Assembly: GCA_023381895.1 (NCBI GenBank)
Contig: JAMCTA010000011.1
Location: 1 to 14,719 of the forward strand
DNA from: Chloroflexota bacterium
Lineage (GTDB): Bacteria; Chloroflexota; UBA4733
Direction of reading: 5' to 3'
DNA: 14,719 bases
This document shows positions 7,999 to 14,600 of this stretch, piece after piece. Below the pieces are notes generated by a model, which searched no databases, was not told the DNA's origin, and was given only the letters and a program-made list of their open reading frames with translations. The translations under genes were made by a program, and so were the position numbers. Every line of letters begins with the position of its first letter. The stretch's first letter is position 1.

Positions 7999-8820
7999 TT
8001 ATCCTTGGATCGCCGCACCAAGCCACTGACGCAGGGCACGAGCGCTGCGAACCACCGCAGGCATCGGATCCTCATGATGGGGCTCATGCTCAACCGAGAC
8101 CGCGCCACTGTAGCCGAGCTGGCGTAGAGCCTCAGCAACACCGTACACGTTGACCACACCTTCTTCATAGGCACAGGAGTGCCACCCATCTTCCGTCTGA
8201 TGCACCTGCTTGAGATGCACGTGGAGAAGGTAGTCCTTGAGCTCACGAGTTGCCCGAACAGCATCGTAGCCAAACTGTCCCCAGAAGCCTGTGTCTTGCG
8301 TCACGCCGATTACTTCGCCGAAGTCTCCGATGCGGGCGAGCAGCTCCTGCGGATTGCGCTCAGGATGGTTTTCGATAGCGTACTTGATGCCATACTCTTT
8401 GCCGAGCTCATAAGCAAGCCGGGCGTTGGTGGGATGAAGGCCCACACCGAGCAAGGGAGCCTCAATCGCCTTTGCCACCTCGTAGATGCGCTCCCCCTCT
8501 TGGCGCGACATGTCCGGCCGGCCGAGCCCGGCAGTGTAGGCTACGATGCGTAATCCGTGTTGCTGCAAGATCGCCCGCGCCTCATCTACTTGCGAACTCG
8601 TAGCGACCTGTGGATCGAGGTGAGCTACCCAGAGATCGACGTTCACAAAGCCTGCCTCCTTGATCAGCCGGCAAAGCTCATCGAACTTCTGGCCGAACTG
8701 CGAGCCATGAAATCCTTGCACGGTGGCCTGGGCCGCCCGTCCCCAGTTGAACGGGCGCAACGCATAGCCTGCCTCTCGCGCCACAAAGTTTGCCGTAATG
8801 AAGGAAAGCTGCATGACCAC
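7999..8820 (-). CDS. TIM-barrel sugar phosphate isomerase/epimerase (xylose isomerase-like)
   Basis: A 273-residue protein of the AP-endonuclease-2/xylose isomerase-like TIM-barrel superfamily, of normal length. The likely metal-binding residues sit in the expected order at strand ends: E150 in YAIENHPERNP, D176 in VTQDTGFWGQ, H200/H202 in LLHVHLKQV and E244 in AVSVEHEPHHEDP. Relatives epimerise or isomerise keto-sugars or inositols in the cytoplasm; the exact substrate is unknown. The GTG at 8820 has GAG about 8 nt upstream. An ATG two codons in (8814) gives the common N-terminus MQLSF and is an equally good start. It is a single gene, not in an operon with the other sugar genes of the window. 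Confidence 0.82.
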   Translation of the reverse strand: MVMQLSFITANFVAREAGYALRPFNWGRAAQATVQGFHGSQFGQKFDELCRLIKEAGFVNVDLWVAHLDPQVATSSQVDEARAILQQHGLRIVAYTAGLGRPDMSRQEGERIYEVAKAIEAPLLGVGLHPTNARLAYELGKEYGIKYAIENHPERNPQELLARIGDFGEVIGVTQDTGFWGQFGYDAVRATRELKDYLLHVHLKQVHQTEDGWHSCAYEEGVVNVYGVAEALRQLGYSGAVSVEHEPHHEDPMPAVVRSARALRQWLGAAIQG

Positions 8821-9052
8821 GACTGCATCTCACTCTCTGCACCGGTGCTGGTGTACTGCTCTGTGCTCCGCGCGCAATCGTACCAAATATGCCCGCGGCA
8901 GCTGCTGAACGCCTCGACTTCCCGACACGGAGCGCGAGATCACGAAGCAGTTGGGCTCACGCCCACTGATGGCGTGGCAGCACGCGCGTCAAGCTCTTTG
9001 CGCAGCCATAAGTCTTGCTCGTCACATTCCGGAGCCGTCACCATACCGCCAG

Positions 9053-9113
9053 ATCATAGTATAGTTAGGAGACGTCCAGCTATCTCGCTACCCTGCTGTG
9101 AGTGTGAGCACAC
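9053..9113 (+). repeat. Degenerate direct repeat, copy A
   Basis: The core GTCCAGCTATCTCGCTAC (9074-9091) matches 17 of 18 bases of 11407-11424. Both copies are preceded by an ATCAT-rich lead and followed by GAGCACAC (9106-9113 here), with a 6-nt length difference between core and tail. Immediately to the right, 9118-9138 is a 7-bp stem-loop (GCGCGAC, 7-nt loop, GTCGCGC). It looks like the end or footprint of a small mobile or repeated element. Confidence 0.5.
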
Positions 9114-9117
9114 CCAA

Positions 9118-9138
9118 GCGCGACGTAAGGAGTCGCGC
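9118..9138. repeat. Inverted repeat beside repeat copy A
   Basis: GCGCGAC at 9118-9124 and GTCGCGC at 9132-9138 are perfectly complementary with a 7-nt loop. Its closeness to the degenerate repeat suggests a subterminal hairpin of an element end, but no equivalent is obvious at copy B. Confidence 0.35.
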
Positions 9139-9210
9139 AGCACCTGTGGAATAACGTCACGTTCTGGGCGGGGATCAAGGACGAGCGACGCACAGACGAG
9201 ACCAAGTACG

Positions 9211-9239
9211 CCTGCCGCCCTTCCTGGGAGGGCGGCAGG
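9211..9239 (-). terminator. Strong hairpin, probable terminator of the zinc-ribbon gene
   Basis: CCTGCCGCCC (9211-9220) pairs perfectly with GGGCGGCAGG (9230-9239) across a 9-nt loop, 46 nt past the stop of the leftward zinc-ribbon gene. The GC-rich 10-bp stem is terminator-like, but the following minus-strand sequence (CGTACTTGGTCTCG) has only scattered T residues. Confidence 0.5.
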
Positions 9240-9285
9240 GACCGAACAATGCTATCTGAGTAAGACGACCGCGCTAGCGAGGAGC

Positions 9286-9639
9286 TTAGTACCTGCTGCC
9301 GCGCTGCTGTGCGAAGCAGTCGCTGCAGTAGACAGGCTTTCCTGAGGTAGGCTGGAAGGGCACTTGGGCCTCCCGTCCACACGCGGAACAGGTTACGGTG
9401 TACATCTGGCGAGGGGCGCGCTCACCATAGCTGTCGCGACGATCATTACTTGAGCCATCACCATAACCACGAGAGCGCTCTCCGCCACGAGAGGCCCCTT
9501 TCCGAGCGGCACGGCACTCCGGGCAACGACCCGGCTCATTAGTGAGCCCTCGCGAAGCGAAGAACTCCTGCTCGCCAGCCGTGAAGATGAACTCGCGTCC
9601 ACACTCCCGGCAAACAAGCGTCTTATCCATAGAAATCAT
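9286..9639 (-). CDS. Double zinc-ribbon protein (CxxC-x-CxxC family)
   Basis: A 117-residue protein with four CxxC knuckles. C10/C13 (CREC) and C39/C42 (CPEC) frame the conserved KTLVCRECGREFIFTAGEQ and FFASRGLTNEPGRCPEC sequence of the probable zinc-ribbon (zf-trcl) family. C84/C87 (CSAC) and C105/C108 (CSDC) form a second ribbon with REAQVPFQP and GKPVYC. A Gly/Ser/Arg/Asp-rich flexible linker (residues about 46-78) joins them. Proteins of this design are widespread in Chloroflexota and Firmicutes and are thought to bind nucleic acid or proteins, with no firm function. ATG codons at 9639 and 9630 both fit; MDKTLVC from 9630 resembles relatives more. It has its own promoter candidate upstream and a hairpin downstream, so it is likely monocistronic. 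Confidence 0.82.
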   Translation of the reverse strand: MISMDKTLVCRECGREFIFTAGEQEFFASRGLTNEPGRCPECRAARKGASRGGERSRGYGDGSSNDRRDSYGERAPRQMYTVTCSACGREAQVPFQPTSGKPVYCSDCFAQQRGSRY

Positions 9640-9986
9640 TAGAACTCACAAACCTTCCTGCGAGAAACACACGGGGATCGCGGTTCGTCTAGCCCTGCCC
9701 TATGTCCGCAGAAGGCACATTGCCAGCGACGGGAAGAGGGGAACGGTCAAGTCGACTCTCAAATCCTAGGGCTAGTGTACCACACGAGCACTCTATGCCA
9801 AAGTCGTTAGTCGTTGTGCCGTTCCGATTGAGTTGAGGCTTCCGTGTACTGTAGCGTCTGAGTCTCCGTAGCACTGGCTCGGTGGCTGCTGGCAATCGCA
9901 CCCCGATCCAGCCGCCCACCGATCACCATTCGCCACCGGCGGAGCTGATGCAACCTGACTACCTGTGCCTTGCCCAGGGTCAGCGC
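9640..9986. other. Intergenic region with candidate promoter
   Basis: About 350 nt between the desaturase stop and the zinc-ribbon start. Apart from the promoter candidate at 9774-9801, I see no gene and no terminator with a T-run. Confidence 0.4.
9774..9801 (-). promoter_or_regulatory. Candidate sigma70-type promoter of the zinc-ribbon gene
   Basis: On the minus strand TTGGCA (9796-9801) and TACACT (9774-9779) are 16 nt apart, matching consensus at 5/6 and 4/6 positions, with a TG one base further from the -10 than in a true extended -10. It would give an unusually long leader of about 130 nt before the zinc-ribbon start. Confidence 0.45.
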
Positions 9987-10907
9987 TTACGCACCGCCCC
10001 TCGCCTCCCGAAGACGCTTAGCTATGAGCGTAGGATCCACCCGCTGTACGTCGGCGATGACGTGGAGCAGCTCCAGGGAACGGATGATGAGTCCGGAGAA
10101 GTCGAACTGCCACCAGAATAAGCCATGGAATGCAGAGCGCTGGAAAGCATGGTGGTTGTTGTGCCAGCCTTCCCCACCCGCCAGTAACCCGACGAGCCAG
10201 TGATTCGTGCTGCGATCACCGGTCTTGAAGGGGCGTTTCCCGAAGACGTGGCACACGGAGTTGACGCTCCACGTCACGTGATGGACGAGGAGCATACGCA
10301 CGAAGCCGCCCCAGATGAGGCCACGCCACCCATCTACGGCAAAGGGGATGGCGAGCGAGAGGAGTACCCAGAACCAGAATGTCCGGTCGACAAGCTTGAC
10401 GATGGGATCTTGGCGTAGCCAGGAGCTGTATTTCTGCGGATTCGCATCGAAGCCATCGATGATCCAGCCGAGGTGAGCGTGGACGAAGCCCTGGAGCGGG
10501 CTGTGCGGATCACCCTCTCTATCAGATTTCGCATGGTGCTCGAGATGGGTGCTCGCCCAGACGAGAGCCGGTCCCTCCACGGCCATAGATCCCAGCGCCA
10601 GAAGGAAGAACTTCAACCAACCTGGGGCACGAAAGCCACGGTGGGTCAGATAGCGGTGGTACCCCACTGTCACGCCCATCGCGATGAAGCTATACATCAC
10701 AATGAGCAGCACGACGTCTTTCGGAGAGATGGTGCGCTGCCAGAGCTGGATGATAGCGACGATCAGGGCTGCAATGGGCCCCAGGACGCCAAAGGTTAAG
10801 AGCAGCCGGGCCAGCGGGCCGTTATCCATCCGCCGTTCCCAGCCCTGGCCAGGTCTTGTGTCCCGCTGCTCCGGCCCCACGGCTGTCGGTTCGAAGACGA
10901 CTGCCAT
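9987..10907 (-). CDS. Acyl-CoA/acyl-lipid delta-9-type fatty acid desaturase
   Basis: A 306-residue membrane desaturase that introduces a cis double bond into fatty acyl chains using a di-iron centre, oxygen and an electron donor. The three histidine boxes are intact: HRYLTH (84-89), HLEHH (121-125, followed by AKSDREGDPHSP) and HNNHH (249-253). NSVCH (216-220) supplies the extra metal ligand of stearoyl-CoA-type enzymes. Hydrophobic segments at about 35-55, 65-83, 98-118 and 176-208 fit the four-helix topology. The ATG at 10907 is chosen because AGAGGAG lies 8 nt upstream; the GTG at 10928 would place this site inside the gene. The ribosome site lies in GAGGA-gt-TCCTC, a short inverted repeat that could hide it. 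A role in membrane fluidity control is likely from the family. Confidence 0.9.
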   Translation of the reverse strand: MAVVFEPTAVGPEQRDTRPGQGWERRMDNGPLARLLLTFGVLGPIAALIVAIIQLWQRTISPKDVVLLIVMYSFIAMGVTVGYHRYLTHRGFRAPGWLKFFLLALGSMAVEGPALVWASTHLEHHAKSDREGDPHSPLQGFVHAHLGWIIDGFDANPQKYSSWLRQDPIVKLVDRTFWFWVLLSLAIPFAVDGWRGLIWGGFVRMLLVHHVTWSVNSVCHVFGKRPFKTGDRSTNHWLVGLLAGGEGWHNNHHAFQRSAFHGLFWWQFDFSGLIIRSLELLHVIADVQRVDPTLIAKRLREARGGA

Positions 10908-11412
10908 TGGAGGAACTCCTCTCGACACGGCATGGCTTCCAGCATGCCGCTCTGTAGTGCTGGAACCGGCGCTACGAAGCTCCGTGCCCGGTCCGGCTGC
11001 CCGCCAGGAAACGTATCGCTCCTTGTTACCCTGGAGCAGGGAAGCTGGAACGAATAGCGGTCACACCCTCAGGGAATTGATGATGCGCGACGGGCTGTTC
11101 CGATGCTGGCGGTTGCCTACGCGTACCGAGATCACACTAGCTCGCAGGAGACTCCCAGCTCACTAGGGCGGCGATAATCATTCACTCCTGCACGTTATGG
11201 ATGGATAAATGATCCAGAAACCAACCGGAAAACCTCCACCGACTCCAGGGCGACCGCTACTGCGCTGCCCCGCAGGAGGGTGCGACGAAAGAGAGCTGGA
11301 ACAATTGTTGGTGTCTCCCAACTCATAGCCAGCATACCACAATGATGCCGCGGTGCTCATTGCGCACTGTGTGATACAGGCCGCTCGGAAATCATGACAG
11401 TAAGGTGTCCAA
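10908..11412. other. Intergenic region between desaturase and truncated amidohydrolase
   Basis: About 500 nt that probably include the desaturase promoter. On the minus strand TGTGGTATGCT (about 11325-11345) resembles an extended -10, but I find no good -35. I looked for the missing two-thirds of the amidohydrolase in all minus frames here and did not see it. No other gene is recognised. Confidence 0.4.
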
Positions 11413-11440
11413 CTATCTCGCTACTCTACAGCGAGCACAC
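11391..11440 (+). repeat. Degenerate direct repeat, copy B, at the amidohydrolase break
   Basis: GTCCAACTATCTCGCTAC (11407-11424) and GAGCACAC (11433-11440) match copy A at 9053-9113 in the same orientation. On the minus strand this copy supplies the last codons and the stop of the truncated amidohydrolase, so the homology ends where the repeat begins. Confidence 0.5.
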
Positions 11441-11796
11441 GTAGACACGTGGTCGATGAACGCTCGTATGTTAGTCCCCTCAAAGAGGGGCCGGAGATAC
11501 TCCTCCTCACTCATCGCCGAGCGACGGCGGAGCACAGCCTCTTCCACAGCCTCACATCCCAGAATCCGGGCCAGCCGGCGGATAGCACGACTGTAAGGGG
11601 CAGCGGTGCTGGCGTGCTCTCCTCCGAACTCCGGGAAAGGCGACTCGCTGAACGTCGCGCGAAACTGTTCTGGACTCAGCGTGTGCCACGCTCGGAACCA
11701 AGGGTGACAGTGATGATCGATGAACGGAACTTCACGGAGAGCTGCCTGGAGATCAGACTCGCGCTCAGTAGATGGCGAAGTGGCGAGCGAGCTCAT
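11413..11796 (-). pseudogene. Amidohydrolase (FluG/uronate isomerase-like), 3'-truncated
   Basis: From an ATG at 11796, 127 codons encode the beginning of a TIM-barrel amidohydrolase. LREVPFIDHHCHPWFRAW (residues 20-37) carries the N-terminal HxH metal motif (H29, H31), and later text such as SEEEYLRPLFEGTNIRAFID fits the early part of the FluG-type family, which is usually near 380 residues. The other metal ligands (two His, one Asp) are absent because the frame ends in CARCRVAR inside a repeat. The product cannot be an active hydrolase. The start overlaps the end of the glutamine synthetase-like gene by 32 nt. The two once formed a coupled pair resembling fungal FluG, where an amidohydrolase and a glutamine synthetase domain are fused. 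A functional short protein is unlikely. Confidence 0.65.
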
Positions 11797-13132
11797 AGGC
11801 GATGTCTCTGCCGGCAAAGTGTATGATCTCCTGGCGCTTGACAGCAAGATAGGCTTCGAGCAACAGCCCTGGAATCTGCTCTTTGAAGAGTTGATCTGCT
11901 GCGAGTGCCAGGACCGCTTCCTCGAGGGTTGCCGGCAAACGCGTTACCCCCTGCTTCCGCCGCTGCTCCTCGGTCAATTCCGACGGATCGGTCAGAGTCT
12001 CCGGGGGCGGCTGAAGCTCCCGCTCCACGCCATCAATACCCGCAGCAATGACTGCTCCGAGCACGAGATAGGGGTTGCCGGAATGATCGCTCGCTTTCAG
12101 CTCGAGATTGAGACTCGCCCCCACGTCATTACCCAGTGGCGAGGTGACACGGAGTGCTGCCTCCTGGTTGTCCGGTCCCCAAGTCGTAAAGGCAGAGCTC
12201 CACGTGTGAGGCTGCAAGCGCCGGTAGGAGTTGACGCTGGCACAACTGATAGCAACGAGCGCCGGCAGATGGCTGAGCACTCCGGCCAGGAAGCTGCGCC
12301 CGAGGTCGCTCAGTCCATAGGGACGGGTGGGATTTGCAAACAGATTGACGCTGCCATCGGCTGACCACACGCTGAAGAGCAGATGAGCGCCATTGCCAGC
12401 GACGTTGTTCCACGGCTTCGGAGCGAATGATGCCGTGAGGCCATGCTGAGCCGCCATCGCTCGGACCGTCTCGCGTAGGTAGATGTGTTGGTCTGCCGCC
12501 CTCACGCCTTCTGCATGGTGGAGCGAGATCTCGTGCTGTCCCAAGCCGAGCTCCGGATAATACTGCTCCGGAGCAAGCCCTTGCGCTTCCAGAGCTGCCA
12601 CGATATCGTCGATGATGAAAGCCGCCTCTTGCATGCCGATCGAGGCAAAGCAACGGCTCGTATCAAACGGTGCGAAGCTCCCCTGCTCACCCTGTTTTGC
12701 GAGCGTGAACTCCGCTTCGAATGCTGCGCGAATCTTACCCTGAATGTGCCGGTGTTCTGCAAGCCGTTCCACCTGACTACGACAGAATGACCGTGGGCAA
12801 GCCTCCCACCGCCTAGCGGACGTCGTGTAAAGGTCGGTCAGGAGTACTGCCGTTGATGGAGCGTAAGGAGCTATAACGAGAGTATCAGGATCAGGAATGA
12901 GGCGGACCTCGCCGACAGGCCCCATACTCGGCACATGGGCGAGCTCATCCTGAGATGAGAACGCCTGCATTGCGACGGTGAGACCGATGCCTGTGGCAAG
13001 CCGGCGCTCGAGAGTGCTCGCGTGTACCGCCTTCCCTCGAATAAGCCCACCATTGTCACAGTAGAGGAAGCGAACGAGCCGCACATTCGCCTCTCGTACC
13101 CGCTCGACGATCGGGTCGCTTGCCGGCTGCAT
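11765..13132 (-). CDS. Glutamine synthetase-like gamma-glutamyl ligase (FluG/GlnA-type)
   Basis: A 455-residue member of the glutamine synthetase superfamily. Its key elements appear in order: the metal-binding pair E139 and E141 in AAFEAEFTL, E194 in YPELGLGQHEIS, the glutamate loop GNGAH (246-250), NSYRRL (301-306), NQEAALRV (322-329), and LELKASDHSGNPYL (343-356). The last carries the conserved NPY. It should activate a glutamate carboxyl with ATP and join it to ammonia or an amine. The N-terminal RLVRFLYCDNGGLIRGKAV and the lack of the adenylylation region point to the non-canonical group (PuuA, IpuC, GlnA3, FluG). A primary amine or other acceptor is therefore as likely as ammonia. ATG 13132 with GGGAGG just upstream is preferred over ATG 13150. 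The downstream partner gene is truncated. Confidence 0.82.
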   Translation of the reverse strand: MQPASDPIVERVREANVRLVRFLYCDNGGLIRGKAVHASTLERRLATGIGLTVAMQAFSSQDELAHVPSMGPVGEVRLIPDPDTLVIAPYAPSTAVLLTDLYTTSARRWEACPRSFCRSQVERLAEHRHIQGKIRAAFEAEFTLAKQGEQGSFAPFDTSRCFASIGMQEAAFIIDDIVAALEAQGLAPEQYYPELGLGQHEISLHHAEGVRAADQHIYLRETVRAMAAQHGLTASFAPKPWNNVAGNGAHLLFSVWSADGSVNLFANPTRPYGLSDLGRSFLAGVLSHLPALVAISCASVNSYRRLQPHTWSSAFTTWGPDNQEAALRVTSPLGNDVGASLNLELKASDHSGNPYLVLGAVIAAGIDGVERELQPPPETLTDPSELTEEQRRKQGVTRLPATLEEAVLALAADQLFKEQIPGLLLEAYLAVKRQEIIHFAGRDIAYELARHFAIY

Positions 13133-13387
13133 GTCACCTCCCTGGGGCATTCTAACCTACTTCCTCGACCTCACGACCGCTCGTCGCGAAGCCCTGGCGC
13201 TACGCACAGCCGCAACGGGCCTCTCGCCGTGCTGCGCCGCTGATCGCTTCCGTTTCGTTTCCCAAGTGTATGATGCCAGAGAGAACGGGGGAGAACATTC
13301 GAGGTCACTTCCTTCTCCCTGGTGTCGCGGATTATCTCGGGAGAAGGCCCCCTCACAGCTGAAGCAGTAACGGCCGAGCTACAGCAG

Positions 13388-13416
13388 TTGACAATTCACC
13401 CGGCGCGCTCTAGAAT
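13388..13416 (+). promoter_or_regulatory. Near-consensus sigma70 promoter facing the integron cassette
   Basis: TTGACA (13388-13393, 6/6) and TAGAAT (13411-13416, 5/6) are separated by exactly 17 nt. It is the best promoter match in the window and points towards the cassette gene, whose start is about 235 nt downstream with no intact gene between. It may act like an integron Pc promoter or be carried in from a neighbouring cassette. Confidence 0.7.
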
Positions 13417-13589
13417 GAAGTTCGAGCACCAAATTAACTCCGCAAGGAAAAGCAACGCGGGTACTGCACCGTGTTTCATTTTCCGGCCCGCTTGCATTCT
13501 TTTTCTGTCGTGTCATCGGGAAACAGATAAAACTATGGATTACCAGAAGCCTAAATAGTCTGAAAGCAAAGGCAGAAACACAATCGCGC

Positions 13590-13633
13590 ACATAACAGCG
13601 GATTCCAGCCGAGGCTGAACCCGACCGTTAGAC
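13590..13633 (+). other. Short attC-like integron recombination site
   Basis: GTTAGAC (13627-13633) fits the R' consensus GTTRRRY. TAAC (13593-13596) pairs with it as a degenerate R''. The inner arms CGGATTCCAGCC (13599-13610) and GGCTGAACCCG (13613-13623) are complementary except for one mismatch and one extra C, like the extrahelical bases of attC sites. At 44 nt with a minimal loop it is shorter than usual (at least about 57), so it may be a deleted attC or another type of site. Confidence 0.5.
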
Positions 13634-13655
13634 ACCAAGGGGAAAGATAAAACGA

Positions 13656-14480
13656 ATGTGTGAGTTGCTTGGCCTCAATTTTAACCTACCTGTTCGGTGC
13701 TCGCTCTCTTTCAGAGGGTTCTGTCATCGCGGCGAACATAACCCGCACGGATGGGGAATAGCCAGATTTGATGGGCGAGCCTGTCAAGTATTTAAGGAAC
13801 CAACTAAAGCCCCAAACAGCAAGTTGGCCACGTTCCTCCGCGACTATGAATCTTTTGTGAGCAAGATTTTCATTGGTCATGTGAGATACGCGAGCCGAGG
13901 TGATCATACGCTTCAGAACACACACCCATTTTCACGCACTTTTCGGTCCCGCGAGGTCACACTTGCCCACAACGGCACTTTGGACGAGGATTCACTGACG
14001 GCTTTGCTGGTGTCTGCTGGCCGCGAGGTCACACTTGCCCACAACGGCACTTTGGACTCAGTAGCTGCGTTGAAGTTTCACCCTGTGGGCAAAACTGACT
14101 CTGAGTATCTGCTTTGTGCGTTGCTCACCATACTGTCTGAGCAGGAAATTCGCTTTACAGATTTTCAGAGAATTGAGGCTGTCCTTCGTCGATTCAATAG
14201 ATCCGGCGACATGAATCTTCTTTTTTCAGAGGGGGATCATCTTTACAGCTATCGCGACCAAGGTGGCTATAAAGGCCTTTGTCTGACTAAGCGGACTTCG
14301 CCATTTGATAGAGCATCTCTGAAGGACGAGGACTGGGAGATTGATTTGGCTGAGGAGAAGCGCCCGGATCAAAGAGGTTTTGTGATAGCGACTCGCCCTT
14401 TGACGGACGAAAAGTGGAATGATCTGCCGCCAGGCTCCCTGCGTGTTTTCAAGGATGGACAGTGCGTTTATGGTGCCTAA
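13656..14480 (+). CDS. Class II glutamine amidotransferase (YafJ/GATase_4-like) in an integron cassette
   Basis: A 274-residue class II (Ntn-type) glutamine amidotransferase domain without an attached synthase domain. The catalytic Cys is residue 2, exposed after Met removal (MCELLG). HGWGIARFDG (31-40), GHVRYASRG (74-82), NTHPF (88-92), the substrate-binding HNG and the GKTDSEY motif (145-151) follow as in the family. It should hydrolyse glutamine and hand on ammonia; the acceptor is unknown. AHNGTLD occurs twice (104-110 and 128-134), which inserts about 24 extra residues into the active-site region and could disturb activity. The gene begins 28 nt after a G/TT cassette junction, with AAGGGGAA about 12 nt ahead of the ATG. 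Its stop codon lies within the R'' box of the downstream attC. Base use is more AT-rich than in the rest of the window, consistent with acquisition. Confidence 0.85.
   Translation: MCELLGLNFNLPVRCSLSFRGFCHRGEHNPHGWGIARFDGRACQVFKEPTKAPNSKLATFLRDYESFVSKIFIGHVRYASRGDHTLQNTHPFSRTFRSREVTLAHNGTLDEDSLTALLVSAGREVTLAHNGTLDSVAALKFHPVGKTDSEYLLCALLTILSEQEIRFTDFQRIEAVLRRFNRSGDMNLLFSEGDHLYSYRDQGGYKGLCLTKRTSPFDRASLKDEDWEIDLAEEKRPDQRGFVIATRPLTDEKWNDLPPGSLRVFKDGQCVYGA
13949..14057 (+). repeat. 37-bp perfect direct repeat inside the amidotransferase gene
   Basis: Positions 13949-13985 and 14021-14057 are identical over 37 bases and offset by 72 (24 codons), so the frame is kept. Each copy encodes REVTLAHNGTLD, which contains the HNG substrate-binding motif. 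The 35-nt stretches after each copy differ at the DNA level but show weak protein similarity (SLTALLVSAGR and SVAALKFHPVGK). Confidence 0.9.
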
Positions 14481-14546
14481 CAATGCGCTCCACCTGACCG
14501 CTATTCCGCTGCGCTCCATAGCGGCAGGTGAGCTTTGGCGTTAGGT
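14475..14546 (+). other. Integron attC recombination site
   Basis: This is a 72-nt attC with all expected parts: R'' GCCTAAC (14475-14481), R' GTTAGGT (14540-14546), and long inner arms where CACCTGACCGCTAT pairs with ATAGCGGCAGGTG leaving extrahelical bases. A loop of about 12 nt separates the arms. The single-stranded fold is the substrate of an integron integrase, which would cut between G14540 and T14541. With the upstream site it bounds a cassette of about 913 bp (13628-14540). Confidence 0.85.
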
Positions 14547-14600
14547 GCATGTGAGGATAACAGGACAATACCAGATGAACCCGTCTCTGATAAGTGGTCG

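Larger units (their letters stand above)
8821..9285. other. Intergenic region with repeat copy and hairpins
   Basis: About 465 nt between the epimerase start and the zinc-ribbon stop. No gene is supported. A 34-codon minus-strand frame from an ATG at 9044 (MVTAPECDEQDLWLRKELD...) is seen but has no recognised homolog or good ribosome site. The region holds a repeat copy at 9053-9113, a stem-loop at 9118-9138 and a strong hairpin at 9211-9239, listed separately. Confidence 0.4.
13133..13655. other. Divergent intergenic region, chromosome to cassette transition
   Basis: Over this 520 nt the sequence shifts from GC-rich to more AT-rich at about 13410. A weak minus-strand -10 (TACACT, 13265-13270) may belong to the glutamine synthetase-like gene. 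A strong plus-strand promoter (13388-13416) and an attC-like site (13590-13633) are listed separately. Between them, about 170 nt hold only a short 7-codon frame from the ATG at about 13535; I see no gene. Confidence 0.45.

Noticed and set aside
9080..9382. Minus-strand frame of 100 codons overlapping the zinc-ribbon 3' end
   Set aside because: It overlaps the zinc-ribbon gene in another frame and ends in the degenerate repeat, with no domain seen.
10473..11166. Plus-strand frames over and beyond the desaturase start
   Set aside because: They are mostly antisense to the desaturase, and the part beyond it shows no recognisable protein.
11720..12364. Plus-strand frame of 214 codons
   Set aside because: It is antisense to the glutamine synthetase-like gene and shows no domain.
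13379..13591. Minus-strand frame of 70 codons left of the attC-like site
   Set aside because: It runs against the strong promoter and has no recognised family or ribosome site, so I could not support a second cassette gene.
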